NCBI RefSeq assembly: GCF_032164335.1
Contig: NZ_CP134152.1
Location: 3,100,001-3,164,000 of the forward strand
Reading direction: 5' to 3'
Source of the DNA: Winslowiella toletana
GTDB lineage: Bacteria > Pseudomonadota > Gammaproteobacteria > Enterobacterales > Enterobacteriaceae
DNA: 64,000 bases
The number at the start of each line of letters is the position of its first letter. Position 1 is the stretch's first letter. The translations under genes were made by a program, and so were the position numbers. Under the pieces are notes generated by a model. That model saw only the letters and a program-made list of their open reading frames with translations, searched no databases and was not told where the DNA came from. This document shows, one piece after another, positions 47,659 through 58,351 of this stretch.

Positions 47659-49230
47659 ATGGAATGGATCGCCGATCCGTCAATTTGGGCCGGTCTGGTT
47701 ACGCTAATCGTGCTGGAGCTGGTACTGGGTATTGATAATCTTGTTTTCATCGCCATTCTCGCAGAAAAACTGCCCCCAGCGCAACGCGACCGTGCTCGGG
47801 TAACCGGCTTGTTACTTGCGCTGGTTATGCGTTTACTGCTGCTGACCTCCATCTCCTGGCTTGCCACACTGACTAAACCGCTGGTTACCCTTGCAGGTCA
47901 TCCGTTTAGCGCGCGGGATATTATTATGTTGGTGGGAGGAGTGTTCCTGTTGTTTAAAGCCACCATGGAACTTAATGAGCGGCTTGAAGGTAAGGACGAA
48001 GAGCAGAATACGCAGAAACGTGGCGCGCGATTCTGGCCGGTGGTGGCACAAATTGTGGTTCTGGATGCGGTGTTTTCACTGGATTCGGTGATTACTGCAG
48101 TGGGGATGGTTGATCATCTTCCGGTCATGATGGCCGCCGTTGTGGTAGCAATTTTTCTGATGTTGCTGGCCAGTAAGCCCCTCACCCGCTTCGTTAACAG
48201 TCACCCGACGATTGTTATTCTCTGTCTGAGTTTCCTGTTAATGATAGGCTTTAGCCTGATCGCAGACGGTTTTGGCTTCCATATACCCAAAGGTTATCTC
48301 TACGCGGCTATCGGGTTTTCGGTAATTATCGAATCGCTGAATCAGCTGGCACATTTTAATCGTCGTCGCTTCCTGTCTGCCAAGCTGCCGCTGCGCAAAC
48401 GCACTGCCGAAGCGGTGCTGCGTTTACTGCGCGGGCATCATGAGCATGCCGAACTGGATGCCGAGACATCCTCGCTGGTTGCCGACCATAATGAGAACCA
48501 GGGGATCTTTAATAAGCAGGAACGATTAATGATCGCCCGGGTGTTGGGGATGGGGCAGCGCAGCGTTCGCAGTATCATGACCTCACGCCACGATATTGAG
48601 AATATCGATCTGGCTGACGATCCAGAAAAAATCATGGAGCAGCTCGATCGCAATCAGCACACGCGCATCATCATCACCGAAAAGAGTGACGACCCGCTGG
48701 GGGTGGTGCATGTTATCGACCTTCTGCACCAGTCGCTGCATGAAAACGCTCTCGATTTACGCGCGCTGATTCGCCAGCCATTGGTGTTTCCCGAGCAATT
48801 GCCGCTGTTACAGGCGCTGGAGCAGTTCCGTAATGCACGCACGCACTTTGCTTTTGTCGTCGATGAGTTTGGTTCGGTGGAAGGCGTGGTGACGCTAAGT
48901 GATGTGATGGAAACCATCGCCGGTAATTTACCCAACGAGAGCGAAGAGCTGGATGCGCGTCATGATATTGTGCAAAACGCCGACGGTAGCTGGACAGCCA
49001 ATGGCTATATGCCGCTGGACGATCTGGTCATGTACTTGCGACTGCCGCTGGATGAAAAGCGCGAGTATCACACCATTGCCGGACTCTTAATGGAGCATTT
49101 GCAACGGATTCCGCAGGAAGGCGAAGAACTGCAGGTTGGCGATTTTCTGTTTCGGATTCTGCAGGTTGACAGCCATCGGGTGCAGAAGGTGCAGATTATT
49201 CCGTTACGGCTGCCGGAGTCGGACAGCTAA
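47659..49230 (+). CDS. yegH: TerC-family membrane protein with CBS and CorC domains
   Basis: YegH (523 residues) has an N-terminal TerC domain with about seven spans (residues 1-230; [40 protein letters not shown], two acidic metal-site-like motifs), a CBS pair at about 300-420 ([36 protein letters not shown]), and a C-terminal CorC/HlyC transporter-associated domain ([19 protein letters not shown]). TerC proteins are linked to metal export; the E. coli function is unproven. It is divergent from the EPS operon, as yegH is from wza in E. coli. Confidence 0.95.
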   Translation: MEWIADPSIWAGLVTLIVLELVLGIDNLVFIAILAEKLPPAQRDRARVTGLLLALVMRLLLLTSISWLATLTKPLVTLAGHPFSARDIIMLVGGVFLLFKATMELNERLEGKDEEQNTQKRGARFWPVVAQIVVLDAVFSLDSVITAVGMVDHLPVMMAAVVVAIFLMLLASKPLTRFVNSHPTIVILCLSFLLMIGFSLIADGFGFHIPKGYLYAAIGFSVIIESLNQLAHFNRRRFLSAKLPLRKRTAEAVLRLLRGHHEHAELDAETSSLVADHNENQGIFNKQERLMIARVLGMGQRSVRSIMTSRHDIENIDLADDPEKIMEQLDRNQHTRIIITEKSDDPLGVVHVIDLLHQSLHENALDLRALIRQPLVFPEQLPLLQALEQFRNARTHFAFVVDEFGSVEGVVTLSDVMETIAGNLPNESEELDARHDIVQNADGSWTANGYMPLDDLVMYLRLPLDEKREYHTIAGLLMEHLQRIPQEGEELQVGDFLFRILQVDSHRVQKVQIIPLRLPESDS

Positions 49231-49247
49231 CATCAGTGACATAGATT

Positions 49248-49273
49248 CAGGGGAGTCGAAAACGACTCCCCTG
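49248..49273. terminator. Hairpin between convergent yegH and asmA
   Basis: A perfect 11-bp stem (CAGGGGAGTCG 49248-49258, CGACTCCCCTG 49263-49273) with loop AAAA lies between the two stops. It has no T-run but is very stable, so it probably ends both transcripts. Confidence 0.7.
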
Positions 49274-49282
49274 CCCCGACAA

Positions 49283-51130
49283 TTACTTATTCTCTTTCAA
49301 TAATTGCTTCGCATCTTCGCTGTTTTTATTGCCCTGATTACGCTCAATCCAGCTGTTAATCCGCGATTTGGCCTCGTCCTGAATGCGTTTACGCAGCACC
49401 TGGTCAACCTGCAACGAGTATTGCAGGCTGTCCCACGAGCCATACAACCGCAGTGGAATCGCGGTTTCTTTTAGCGTCTGCACCAGCTGGTTATTCCCTT
49501 TCCAGCCATCGGTTACCTTAATATTAAAGGTGATATCACACTGCTGGCTGTCGAGATTAACAATTCCTTTACCGGCGAGGTCCAGCATTGCGGAGCGCCC
49601 TTGCAGATTAACCAGCGCCATTGAGCCATTATCGAGCTGCAGTGAGCCTTTCAGCTGCTGAACTTCGGTATAGCTGACATCAGAGTCAGTGCCACGCACC
49701 TGGTCGCTGCTGCGTTCAACCGCACGCTGGATCATTTGCTGGAAGTTAAGCCCGGCAAGCCGTGCGTTTTGCATACTCATTTCAGCGTTGCCACGCCAGT
49801 GGTGTTTAAAATCTTCCACACTGAGCCCATGGCCGTGCAGTTTGCCACTCATCGACAGCTTGCCACTGACGGTTTCCGGCAGTTCGAAAGCTTTCAGCAG
49901 CGGCGCCAGCTCAATCTGATTGAGTACCGGCTGGAAGGTGACCTGAGTCAGTGGATTATGAATATTTACTGTGCCGGGCAGTGAGAAGTCACCGGAACCC
50001 GTTTTACCGGTCAGGGTGGCAATATTCATTGCACCGTGATCGTTGCTGCCGACAAACTGGACCTGACTGAAATCCATGCCGCGCCAGCGCAGTGTATCAA
50101 TCTGCATATTCAGCTTACCGCTGATGTCATTCAGCGCTGAGTTTTCATTACTGCGTTCGATCGGCTCGGCAATCACCGGCGCGCGGCCAGTCGACTGTTG
50201 CGTAGCGGGCTGGCCGTCAGTGGCGTTTTGCAGGAAGTTATTGCCGGTCAACGCATCAATATCCAGCATCGGCGCATGCAGATCGATATTGAAATCCGGG
50301 CTACCGCTTAATTTACCGGAAACAGCGCCATTAAGCTGACTGTTGTTTACCGTTAAAGCGATATTTTTGAGCGAGAATTGCTGGGTTTCATTTTGCCAGT
50401 CGGCCAGCAGTGAGGCTTCACCCTGTAGACCCTGCGGCGGTAGGTCCGCGCCTCTTAATTGCCAGCTTAGCTGCTCGATATTGCCGGAGATGCGCTGTGG
50501 GTATTCAGTAACATCCATCGCTCCTTTCAACGCCAGCTGCAGTTCGCGCTGATCGCGACTGACGCGGGTAGTCAGATCCACACTGGCTTGCTTACGGGCA
50601 TTTTGTGACAGCTCGAGATTGATATCGCGGAAATTGATCTGCTCACCGCCAGCCTGTTGCCAGACCAGCAGGCTGTCCACCACCTGCAATTTGGCGATAT
50701 CGAATTTCCAGCCGCTGGCCGTCTCCGGCACCGAGGAACCCGACGGACCAACCGGAGCATCCTGAGGACGCTGCGCTTCACTTTCCGGGGTAACGCGTAT
50801 CACCGCGTTTTTCAGCATCACCTGTTTTACACTGAGCTGGTGGGATAACAGCGGCAGAAGATGCACGTCGAGACGCATGTTTTCTGCATTAATAAGCGGC
50901 TGTTGCGCGCCAGGCGCGGTAATCGACATGCGCCCGGCAAGAATGCTGAGCTGCGGCCAAACGTGCCAGCGCAGATTGCCTTGCAGCTCCAGTTTATAGC
51001 CACTGCGCTGTTCAACCTGCTGCACCATGTATGCACGAAAATCGTTGGGATTAACCAGCAGTACCAGCGCTGACATGCCTGCCACAATCACTACCAACAG
51101 TATGGCCAGCGTGGTAATTAATCTTCTCAT
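49283..51130 (-). CDS. asmA: AsmA, inner-membrane-anchored periplasmic protein
   Basis: AsmA (615 residues) has one N-terminal span (LITTLAILLVVIVAGMSALV, residues 3-25) followed by LVNPNDFRAYMVQQVEQRSG, the classical start of AsmA proteins, and a long periplasmic part rich in beta strands. The C-terminal AsmA-like repeat region includes KGIVNLDSQQCDITFNIKVT. AsmA-like proteins are thought to bridge the periplasm for lipid transport and influence outer-membrane assembly. It follows dcd after 33 bases; together with udk this gives the E. coli udk-dcd-asmA unit. Confidence 0.95.
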   Translation of the reverse strand: MRRLITTLAILLVVIVAGMSALVLLVNPNDFRAYMVQQVEQRSGYKLELQGNLRWHVWPQLSILAGRMSITAPGAQQPLINAENMRLDVHLLPLLSHQLSVKQVMLKNAVIRVTPESEAQRPQDAPVGPSGSSVPETASGWKFDIAKLQVVDSLLVWQQAGGEQINFRDINLELSQNARKQASVDLTTRVSRDQRELQLALKGAMDVTEYPQRISGNIEQLSWQLRGADLPPQGLQGEASLLADWQNETQQFSLKNIALTVNNSQLNGAVSGKLSGSPDFNIDLHAPMLDIDALTGNNFLQNATDGQPATQQSTGRAPVIAEPIERSNENSALNDISGKLNMQIDTLRWRGMDFSQVQFVGSNDHGAMNIATLTGKTGSGDFSLPGTVNIHNPLTQVTFQPVLNQIELAPLLKAFELPETVSGKLSMSGKLHGHGLSVEDFKHHWRGNAEMSMQNARLAGLNFQQMIQRAVERSSDQVRGTDSDVSYTEVQQLKGSLQLDNGSMALVNLQGRSAMLDLAGKGIVNLDSQQCDITFNIKVTDGWKGNNQLVQTLKETAIPLRLYGSWDSLQYSLQVDQVLRKRIQDEAKSRINSWIERNQGNKNSEDAKQLLKENK

Positions 51131-51163
51131 CCGATCCTCTTATTCGCTTGAAGCGCCAGGCTG

Positions 51164-51745
51164 TTAGTCTTTATCAATTCGGCTGGCAACCGCGCCTTGC
51201 TGATCCTTATATTTCGCATCCTGACGACGGTTATAAGGGCGCGCAGCAGGACCAGACAGCGGTTCAAAGCTTAGCGCACCAATCAGCATACCGGGACGTA
51301 ATGCTAACGGCAGCTTACCTGAATTATAGAACTCCAGCACAATTCGTCCCTGCCAGCCGGGATCGATGCGGTGCGCGGTGACGTGAACCATTAAGCCCAG
51401 ACGCGCCAGCGACGAGCGACCATCCAGCCAGCCGACCAGGTCGTCGGGAAGCGTCACCGACTCAAAGGTCACCGCCAGTGCCAGTTCGCCGGGATGCAAA
51501 AAGAATGCTTCACCTTCCGGCAGCACAATTTCATCGCTCATTACCCGGTCTAATGCTGCGCTGACTTCATCCTTTGGCCCACTTAAATCAATAAAGGCAG
51601 CGGTATGACCGCGAAAGGTGCGAAATTTATTGCCGAGGCGAACATCCACCGTCGCGCCACTGATGCGCTCTACCGGTGGGCGCGGCGTAATGTCAAGCTT
51701 GCCGCTATCAAGCCAGGCTTCGATATCGCGATCGCATAATCTCAT
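51164..51745 (-). CDS. dcd: dCTP deaminase
   Basis: Dcd (193 residues) deaminates dCTP to dUTP, the main source of dUMP for thymidylate in enterobacteria. The trimeric dUTPase-like fold shows [51 protein letters not shown] with the substrate-binding Arg-Ser-Ser, and [20 protein letters not shown] with the catalytic Glu. Length equals E. coli Dcd. It lies between udk (116 bases upstream) and asmA. Confidence 0.98.
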   Translation of the reverse strand: MRLCDRDIEAWLDSGKLDITPRPPVERISGATVDVRLGNKFRTFRGHTAAFIDLSGPKDEVSAALDRVMSDEIVLPEGEAFFLHPGELALAVTFESVTLPDDLVGWLDGRSSLARLGLMVHVTAHRIDPGWQGRIVLEFYNSGKLPLALRPGMLIGALSFEPLSGPAARPYNRRQDAKYKDQQGAVASRIDKD

Positions 51746-51861
51746 CGCCGTCTACTCCATCAATGTATTGGTTGCTAACACTGCCACAGGGTTAGCATAA
51801 ACGCTATGCCAACCCTGTCATTTTTAAGGAATTTTATCTTATCGTAGCAGCAATGCCGTCG

Positions 51862-52503
51862 CTACTCGAAAAACTGATTAATCTTCGCTTTCAGAATATC
51901 AATCGCGATGCGGTTTTTACCGCCGCGCGGCACAATAATGTCAGCATACTGTTTGGATGGCTCAATAAACTGCAGGAACATCGGACGCACCGTTTTCTGA
52001 TATTGCGCCATCACCGAATCCATTGAACGGCCACGCTCATTGACATCACGCTTCATACGACGCATCAGACAAATATCCAGCGGCGTATCAACGAAAATAG
52101 AGAAGTTCATCTCCTGACGCAGACGCGCATCGGTCAGCAGCAAAATGCCTTCCAGAATAATCACTTTTTTCGGCTTCAGATGGACAGTTTCTTTGGTGCG
52201 GGTGTGGTCAACATAGCTGTAAACCGGTAGTTCTATATCCTGTCCCGATTTCAGCATCTGCAGATGTTGCAACAGCAGATTGTGATCCATTGCGCTGGGA
52301 TGGTCGTAATTGGTTTTTACCCGCTCTTCCATGGTGAGGTGGCTTTGGTCTTTGTAGTAGCAATCTTCCGGGATCACGCCGATATGTTCATCGCCGACCT
52401 GATCGCGCACTTCACGATACAAGGTACTGGAGATTAAGCTTTTCCCCGACGCTGATGCGCCTGCGATTCCTACAATGACGCATTGGTGAGACTTGTCAGT
52501 CAT
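51862..52503 (-). CDS. udk: Uridine/cytidine kinase
   Basis: Udk (213 residues) phosphorylates uridine and cytidine to UMP and CMP in pyrimidine salvage. The P-loop is [44 protein letters not shown] holds the substrate loop and catalytic Asp region, written here in two parts as one stretch of family-conserved residues. [11 protein letters not shown] is the Walker B-like strand and [12 protein letters not shown] the lid. Length matches the E. coli enzyme. It is the first gene of the udk-dcd-asmA unit. Confidence 0.98.
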   Translation of the reverse strand: MTDKSHQCVIVGIAGASASGKSLISSTLYREVRDQVGDEHIGVIPEDCYYKDQSHLTMEERVKTNYDHPSAMDHNLLLQHLQMLKSGQDIELPVYSYVDHTRTKETVHLKPKKVIILEGILLLTDARLRQEMNFSIFVDTPLDICLMRRMKRDVNERGRSMDSVMAQYQKTVRPMFLQFIEPSKQYADIIVPRGGKNRIAIDILKAKINQFFE

Positions 52504-52751
52504 AAAATTAAAGACCTGATAACTATGTGACTTATCGATAAGGCGAAGTCGATTTGCTCTGCCTTATTGACGGGTCAGGAATGAGAGGGTTGTTTCGCTG
52601 GCAATTATAGGGATTTAGCTGAACTGATGCCAGAAAAAACCCCGCCTGCTGATTTTCGGAAATTCCCCCTTTGGCGCAAAGTACTTTCCCCGATAAACTA
52701 GTGTTCATCTGGCGTACTGGCCTGAAGTCCGTTTTGACCCGAAGGAAAACT

Positions 52752-53369
52752 ATGTCCTGGAACACACTAAGCTATCTTGGCGACAGCATGTTGCTGCTTC
52801 CCACCGCAGTGATTATTGCGCTGGTGATGCCGTGGAAAAATAACGATCGCCGCGCCGTGTGGTTCTGGATTGTGGTTTTCTGCCTGGCAGGGGCGCTGGT
52901 CAGCCTGTCGAAAATCGCCTTTATGGGCTTTGGTATCGGCAGTGCGCGCTTTAATTTCACCGGCTTCAGCGGCCACAGTGCGATGTCCGCGACCCTGTGG
53001 CCGGTGATGTTCTGGCTGCTGTCCGGGCGTTTATCCGCGCTGCTGCGCGGCGCGGCGCTGGCGGTCGGCTATCTGATTCCGCTAATGGTCGGTTTCTCCC
53101 GCCTTGAGCTGGACGTTCACTCCACCAGCGAAGTGGTCAGCGGCCTGCTGCTTGGCTATACCCTGAGCAGTGCATTTTTACTCTCACAACGCAGCTCTCA
53201 GCTTAAAGGCTTTAGTGTGGTGCAGCTTTGTGTCGCGCTGCTGGTTCCGGTGCTGCTGTTCAGTCATGGCCGTGTGGCGACCACCCAGGGCTTTCTGACC
53301 CACCTCTCCACGAAGATTACCGGATTAGAGAAACCTTTTACCCGTAGTGAACTGTTGCAGCAGCCTTAA
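52752..53369 (+). CDS. PAP2-family membrane phosphatase
   Basis: This 205-residue membrane protein has about six spans and a PAP2/lipid phosphatase core: FTGFSGHSAMSA (the SGH motif, near residue 75) and GFSRLELDVHSTSEVVSG (the SRx5H motif, near residue 120). The first KxxxxxxRP motif is not clear, and the Asp that usually follows the His by four is Glu here. Substrates in the family include lipid and polyprenyl phosphates, so a role in undecaprenyl pyrophosphate recycling is possible but unproven. The ATG at 52752 has GAAGGAAAA upstream; the frame runs 27 codons further without support. It is divergent from udk. Confidence 0.8.
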   Translation: MSWNTLSYLGDSMLLLPTAVIIALVMPWKNNDRRAVWFWIVVFCLAGALVSLSKIAFMGFGIGSARFNFTGFSGHSAMSATLWPVMFWLLSGRLSALLRGAALAVGYLIPLMVGFSRLELDVHSTSEVVSGLLLGYTLSSAFLLSQRSSQLKGFSVVQLCVALLVPVLLFSHGRVATTQGFLTHLSTKITGLEKPFTRSELLQQP

Positions 53370-53528
53370 TTAGCTGTTTTTTATCACTCTGATTTCGGCC
53401 GCAAAGTTTATTGGTTACAGCGCGCATAATTTCGATTTACCCACAGCATTGCATAACGGATGTGCTAGCATGCAACGAGCATTGAGTCTTGTTGAAAGCA
53501 TGTAAATCAGCCTGTCAGGCTCGCAGGC

Positions 53529-56500
53529 ATGCAGCTGGAATCGATGATGACAACCGATATTCTCTCATCCCGACTCACCGGCTCATGGTGGGCAAAATCA
53601 TTAATACTTGGCGCGTTAAGTTTCGCGCTAACGCTATTTTGTATTGAGCTGATCATGGTCAGCGGCACTCTCTCGCCGCTATGGTTCCCCACTACCCTGA
53701 TGACCGTGGTGGTTTTCCGCTATTCCAATGCTGAGTTACTGCCATTGCTGTTCAGCTGTATGACTGGCCTGGTGCTGGCCAATGCATTAATGTTTGGCGT
53801 TTCGCTGGCCATCATTAGTTTTCCGCTGGTTAACTTGTTACAAGCTCTGGCTGGCGGACTGCTGCTGCGGCTGGTTCTCGGGCGCAAAGCGCCGCTCAGC
53901 TCACTCAGCAGCTGGTATAAGATGCTGGCTACAATCGGCATTGCCGCCCCGCTGTTCGGTGGGTTGCTGGCAAATGGCCTGCTGAACCATGCCGGTGCCC
54001 CGGCGTTACACTTTATCGCCTCGTGGGCGGTATCAGAAATGATCGGTATGCTGGCGCTGGCGCCGGTGTGTCTGCTGTGGCGTGCAGGCTATTTCGGTAA
54101 ACCCTTAGTGAGTAAAACGCTGGCGGAAGCGATTATTACGCTGATCGCCACCCTGGCACTCAGTTATATCGCGCTGCGCTATCTCCCGTGGCCGTTCACC
54201 TTTATGATTGTGGTGCTGTTCTGGAGTGCGGTGCGCCTGCCACGACTTGAAGCCTTTATTATTTTTTTCGCTAACATCGCCATGATGTCGCTGATGCTGG
54301 CCTGGCGCTTTTTCGATGTGTACGCCGAAAGCACCCATGAAATTGCCGGCGCCCCGTGGCTACCGTTTCTGCTGGTGCTGATTCCCAGCCATATGATGAC
54401 GCTGGCGATGCATTCGTTCAGGGAAGAGAAAAAGCATATCAGCGAAAGCGAGCGCCGTTTCCGCCATGCGATGGAGTATTCGGCGATCGGTATGGCGCTG
54501 GTTTCTCCTGACGGCCGCTGGCTGCAAACCAACAATGCGCTGTGCCATTTTCTCGGCTATCGGGCCGATGAACTGAAACGTCTGAACTTCCAGAAAATTA
54601 CCCATCCCGACGATCTTGATGCCGATCTCGCCCAGCTTAACGCCCTGCTGGCCGGCACCATTGACAGCTACACCACTGAAAAGCGCTACCTGCGTAAAGA
54701 TCATAAAATCGTCTGGGCGCGACTGGCGGTGTCAGTGGTGCATGATACCGATCATCAGCCACTCTATTTTATTTCGCAAATAGAGGATATCACCGCGCTG
54801 AAACACTCCAATGAACAGAACCGTCTGTTAATGGAACGTATTACCATCGCCAATGAAGCCGGCGGTATCGGCGTCTGGGAGTGGAATATTGACGATAACG
54901 ACCTCAGCTGGGACCGGCGGATGTACGAAATGTTTGAGCTTTCCAGCGATGAAACGCCCACCGATCGCTACTGGTTAGGTTGCGTGATTGCAGAAGATCG
55001 CGACAAAGCGGAGCAAGCGTTAAAACGGTCGATAAAACTGCGTGAGCCGTTAGATCTTGAGTACCGTATCCAGAGCAGCACCGGGATCCGCTATATCCAC
55101 ACTCAGGCCAACCGAATTTTACGCGATGACGGGCGTATTGAGCGCATTCTGGGTATCAGTCAGGATGTGACCGAAGTTCGGGCGCTAAATGAAGCGCTGT
55201 TCCAGGAAAAAGAGCGCATGCTGATTACTCTCGACTCGATCGGCGAGGCGGTGATCAGTACCAACCAGGAGATGCTGGTAACCTTTATGAATCCGGTCGC
55301 TGAGCAGATGAGCGGCTGGTCTCAGGAGCGCGCGGCGGGTGTCCATATCAGCAAAATTTTGCATATTACCCACGGCAGTAAAGGGCCAGAAATTGAAAAC
55401 CTGCTGCTGAGTAAGCTGCCTGAAGTGAAAGTCACGCCAGATTTTGAGCAGGACCTGGTGTTGCACAGCCCTGGCGGCGACCAGTTTGATATTCACTACA
55501 GCATTACCCCACTCAACACTATCGAAGGCCGCATTATTGGCTGCGTGATGGTGATTCATGACGTCAGCGAATCTCGGGAAATGTTGAAACGCCTCAGCTA
55601 CAGCGCTTCACACGATATGCTGACGCGCCTGCCCAACCGCTCCAGTTTCGAACACCAGCTGAAGCGGCTGCTGGTTTCGTCCAGCGAACATCAGCATCAG
55701 CACGTACTGACCTTTATTGATCTTGACCGGTTTAAAGCTATCAACGATACCGCGGGCCATGCCGCTGGCGATGCGCTGCTGCATGAGCTGGCGAAATTAA
55801 TGCAGTCGCAACTGCGCAGCCACGATCTGCTGGCGCGCCTGGGCGGTGATGAGTTTGGCTTGCTGTTAAGCGACAGTTCAACTGACGCTGCCATCGAAGT
55901 GGTACAGCGTCTGGTCAGCAGCATTAATGAGTACCGCTTCCTGTGGGAAGGACGGCTGTTTCGCATCGGTGCCAGCGCCGGACTAACGCAAATTACCAGC
56001 AGCAACTGTATCGCCAGCGAAGTGATGGCCCAGGCTGACTTTGCCTGTTATAACGCCAAACATAATGGTCGCGGTCAGATCTCAGTGTACGAGGCGCGCC
56101 TGCAACGCCAGCTGCGACCGGTAATGACGCGAGAAGAGAATATCCGCACTCTGCAGGAGCATCCGCTGCGAATGATGGCCTCACCCGTCACGCCGCCGCG
56201 CAAAACTCAGGCGGTTAGTTTCTGGCTGATCGGTCTGCAACTGTTTTCGCGCACCGGTCAGGAGATCAGTGAAGCAGAATTTCGCGCCAACCTGCATGAG
56301 CCAGACCTGTTTATCGCGCTCGACCGCAAAGTTATCGATACTTTTTATGCCAGCTTTGGCGCCGGCGTGGCGCGCAAAGCCATCAGCATGGCGCTACCGC
56401 TGTCGGCTTATGGCCTGAAAGACGACGTTTTTATTCGCTATCTGCTGGATAAAATCAGCAGTGGCGGCGTGGCGGGTAATCTGCTGCACTTTATGCTCGA

Positions 56501-56885
56501 CATTGATACCCTGCTCGAACAGCATGAAACCCTGCATGCTAATATTGCCCGCTTACGCCAGCTGGGCTGTGGCATTGTATTACGCGATTTTGGCCGTAAT
56601 CTTGATGCATTTAATCTGCTGCATGCCGACGAAATCGACTATCTGATGCTCAGCGCGGACCTGGTGACTAACGTCCACTGTAATCTGATGGACGAAATGA
56701 TGGTGTCAATTATCCATGGTCACGCCCAGCGGCTGAACATCGCCACCCTTGCCGGCCCGGTAGAGTTACCGCTGGCGTTAACCACGCTGGCCACTATTGG
56801 TATCGACGTGGTATGGGGTGAGGCGGTCGGCAGCCCGCAGACGCTCACAACCCTGCTGAGCAACAGTTACTTCGCGATTAAATAG
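53529..56885 (+). CDS. yegE: Diguanylate cyclase with MASE1, PAS and degenerate EAL domains
   Basis: YegE/DgcE (1118 residues) makes cyclic di-GMP. It has a MASE1 membrane sensor with about eight spans (residues 20-300), three PAS/PAC segments (about 310-435, 440-560, 565-690), and a GGDEF domain (about 695-855) with the intact GGDEF at residues 772-776 and an RxxD inhibitory site (RSHD) five residues before it. The C-terminal EAL-like domain (about 880-1115) lacks an EAL motif and most metal ligands, so it is probably not a phosphodiesterase. Start is uncertain: the ATG at 53529 has a weak ribosome site, and ATG codons at 53544 and 53547 are alternatives. In E. coli this enzyme promotes curli and biofilm. 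Confidence 0.93.
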   Translation: MQLESMMTTDILSSRLTGSWWAKSLILGALSFALTLFCIELIMVSGTLSPLWFPTTLMTVVVFRYSNAELLPLLFSCMTGLVLANALMFGVSLAIISFPLVNLLQALAGGLLLRLVLGRKAPLSSLSSWYKMLATIGIAAPLFGGLLANGLLNHAGAPALHFIASWAVSEMIGMLALAPVCLLWRAGYFGKPLVSKTLAEAIITLIATLALSYIALRYLPWPFTFMIVVLFWSAVRLPRLEAFIIFFANIAMMSLMLAWRFFDVYAESTHEIAGAPWLPFLLVLIPSHMMTLAMHSFREEKKHISESERRFRHAMEYSAIGMALVSPDGRWLQTNNALCHFLGYRADELKRLNFQKITHPDDLDADLAQLNALLAGTIDSYTTEKRYLRKDHKIVWARLAVSVVHDTDHQPLYFISQIEDITALKHSNEQNRLLMERITIANEAGGIGVWEWNIDDNDLSWDRRMYEMFELSSDETPTDRYWLGCVIAEDRDKAEQALKRSIKLREPLDLEYRIQSSTGIRYIHTQANRILRDDGRIERILGISQDVTEVRALNEALFQEKERMLITLDSIGEAVISTNQEMLVTFMNPVAEQMSGWSQERAAGVHISKILHITHGSKGPEIENLLLSKLPEVKVTPDFEQDLVLHSPGGDQFDIHYSITPLNTIEGRIIGCVMVIHDVSESREMLKRLSYSASHDMLTRLPNRSSFEHQLKRLLVSSSEHQHQHVLTFIDLDRFKAINDTAGHAAGDALLHELAKLMQSQLRSHDLLARLGGDEFGLLLSDSSTDAAIEVVQRLVSSINEYRFLWEGRLFRIGASAGLTQITSSNCIASEVMAQADFACYNAKHNGRGQISVYEARLQRQLRPVMTREENIRTLQEHPLRMMASPVTPPRKTQAVSFWLIGLQLFSRTGQEISEAEFRANLHEPDLFIALDRKVIDTFYASFGAGVARKAISMALPLSAYGLKDDVFIRYLLDKISSGGVAGNLLHFMLDIDTLLEQHETLHANIARLRQLGCGIVLRDFGRNLDAFNLLHADEIDYLMLSADLVTNVHCNLMDEMMVSIIHGHAQRLNIATLAGPVELPLALTTLATIGIDVVWGEAVGSPQTLTTLLSNSYFAIK

Positions 56886-56995
56886 CCCTTCTCCGCCTAT
56901 ATTGTCCCGCCTGTCGCCAACCGCGTGGTATTGATTGCCCTGCACGACGTACTGCGCTAAAGTCGCCCCCTTTTTTCGCCATTGGGAGGGTAAAC

Positions 56996-58351
56996 ATGTT
57001 TATCGGTTTCGATTACGGGACGGCAAACTGCTCGGTAGCTGTGATGGAGAAGGGCTCGCCGCGCCTGCTGCCGCTGGAAAATAATTCGCCGTGGTTGCCC
57101 TCAATGTTATGTGCACCTACGCGTGAAGCGATCAGCGAGTGGTTGTTCCGCCATCATCAAGTCGCCACGCCGGACGCTGAAAATCAGGCGCTGTTGCGTC
57201 GCGCCATCGCCTTTAACCGCGAAGAAGATATCGAGGTCAACAGTAACAGCGTGCAGTTTGGTCTGGCATCGCTGGCGCAGTATATGGATGACCCGGAAGA
57301 GGTGTGGTTTGTTAAATCGCCGAAATCCTTCCTCGGTGCCAGCGGGCTGAAGCCGCAGCAGATCGCGCTGTTTGAAGACCTGGTGTGCGCCATGATGCTG
57401 CATATCCGCAAAACCGCTGAAAACCAGCTGGGCAGTGACATTCAGCAGGCGGTGATTGGTCGTCCGATTAACTTTCAGGGCTTAGGCGGTGAAGACGCCA
57501 ACCATCAGGCGCAGGGCATACTTGAACGCGCTGCACATCGCGCCGGTTTCCGTGACGTGGTGTTTCAGTTTGAGCCGGTTGCGGCCGGGCTGGACTTTGA
57601 AGCCACGCTGCAAAAAGAGACGCGAGTGCTGGTGGTGGATATCGGTGGTGGTACCACTGACTGCAGTATGCTGTTGATGGGCCCGGAGTGGAGCACGAAA
57701 GCCGAGCGCGGCGCCAGCCTGCTCGGTCACAGCGGCTGCCGCGTCGGCGGTAACGATCTGGATATTATGCTGGCATTTAAAGAGCTGATGCCGCTGCTTG
57801 GCCTCGGCGGCCAGACGGCAAAAGGTATTGCGCTGCCGGCTCTGCCGTGGTGGAACGCGGTAGCCATTAACGATGTTCCGGCGCAAAGCGATTTCTATGC
57901 TGCCGCCAGCCGTAAAATGCTGCAGGATCTGATTCGCGATGCGCAGCAGCCTGAGGTGGTGAAGCGCCTGCTGAAAGTCTGGCAACAGCGGCTCAGCTAT
58001 CGTCTGGTACGTAGCGCGGAAGAGAGTAAAATTGCCCTGTCGGACAGCCGTGAAGTGGCAGCCGCGCTCGATTTTATCGAGCCAGCGTTGGCTACCTCAG
58101 TCAGCGTTGAAGGATTTCAGGCGGCGATTACTCAACCGTTAGAGCGTATTCAGGAGCAGGTGAAACTGGCACTGGCCACCAGCGGCACCCGTCCTGATGT
58201 TATCTATCTTACCGGCGGCAGTGCCCGTTCCCCGCTGCTGCGTCAGGCGTTGCAACAGCAACTGCCGGATATCCCGCTGGCCACTGGCGATGACTTTGGT
58301 TCGGTCACCGCCGGTCTGGCGCGCTGGGCACAGGTCACTTTTGCCGGTTAA
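56996..58351 (+). CDS. yegD: Hsp70-like protein YegD
   Basis: YegD (451 residues) is an actin/Hsp70-fold ATPase-like protein without the usual C-terminal substrate-binding domain. Seen are the phosphate-1 motif FIGFDYGTANCSVAVME, QAVIGRPINFQGLGG, FEPVAAGLDFEATLQ, the phosphate-2 motif VLVVDIGGGTTDCSMLLM, GCRVGGNDLDIML and the adenosine-motif VIYLTGGSARSPLLRQAL. Its client is unknown. GGGAGGG lies just before the ATG. Its stop codon is directly next to the stop of the convergent aldo/keto reductase, without a spacer. Confidence 0.94.
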   Translation: MFIGFDYGTANCSVAVMEKGSPRLLPLENNSPWLPSMLCAPTREAISEWLFRHHQVATPDAENQALLRRAIAFNREEDIEVNSNSVQFGLASLAQYMDDPEEVWFVKSPKSFLGASGLKPQQIALFEDLVCAMMLHIRKTAENQLGSDIQQAVIGRPINFQGLGGEDANHQAQGILERAAHRAGFRDVVFQFEPVAAGLDFEATLQKETRVLVVDIGGGTTDCSMLLMGPEWSTKAERGASLLGHSGCRVGGNDLDIMLAFKELMPLLGLGGQTAKGIALPALPWWNAVAINDVPAQSDFYAAASRKMLQDLIRDAQQPEVVKRLLKVWQQRLSYRLVRSAEESKIALSDSREVAAALDFIEPALATSVSVEGFQAAITQPLERIQEQVKLALATSGTRPDVIYLTGGSARSPLLRQALQQQLPDIPLATGDDFGSVTAGLARWAQVTFAG

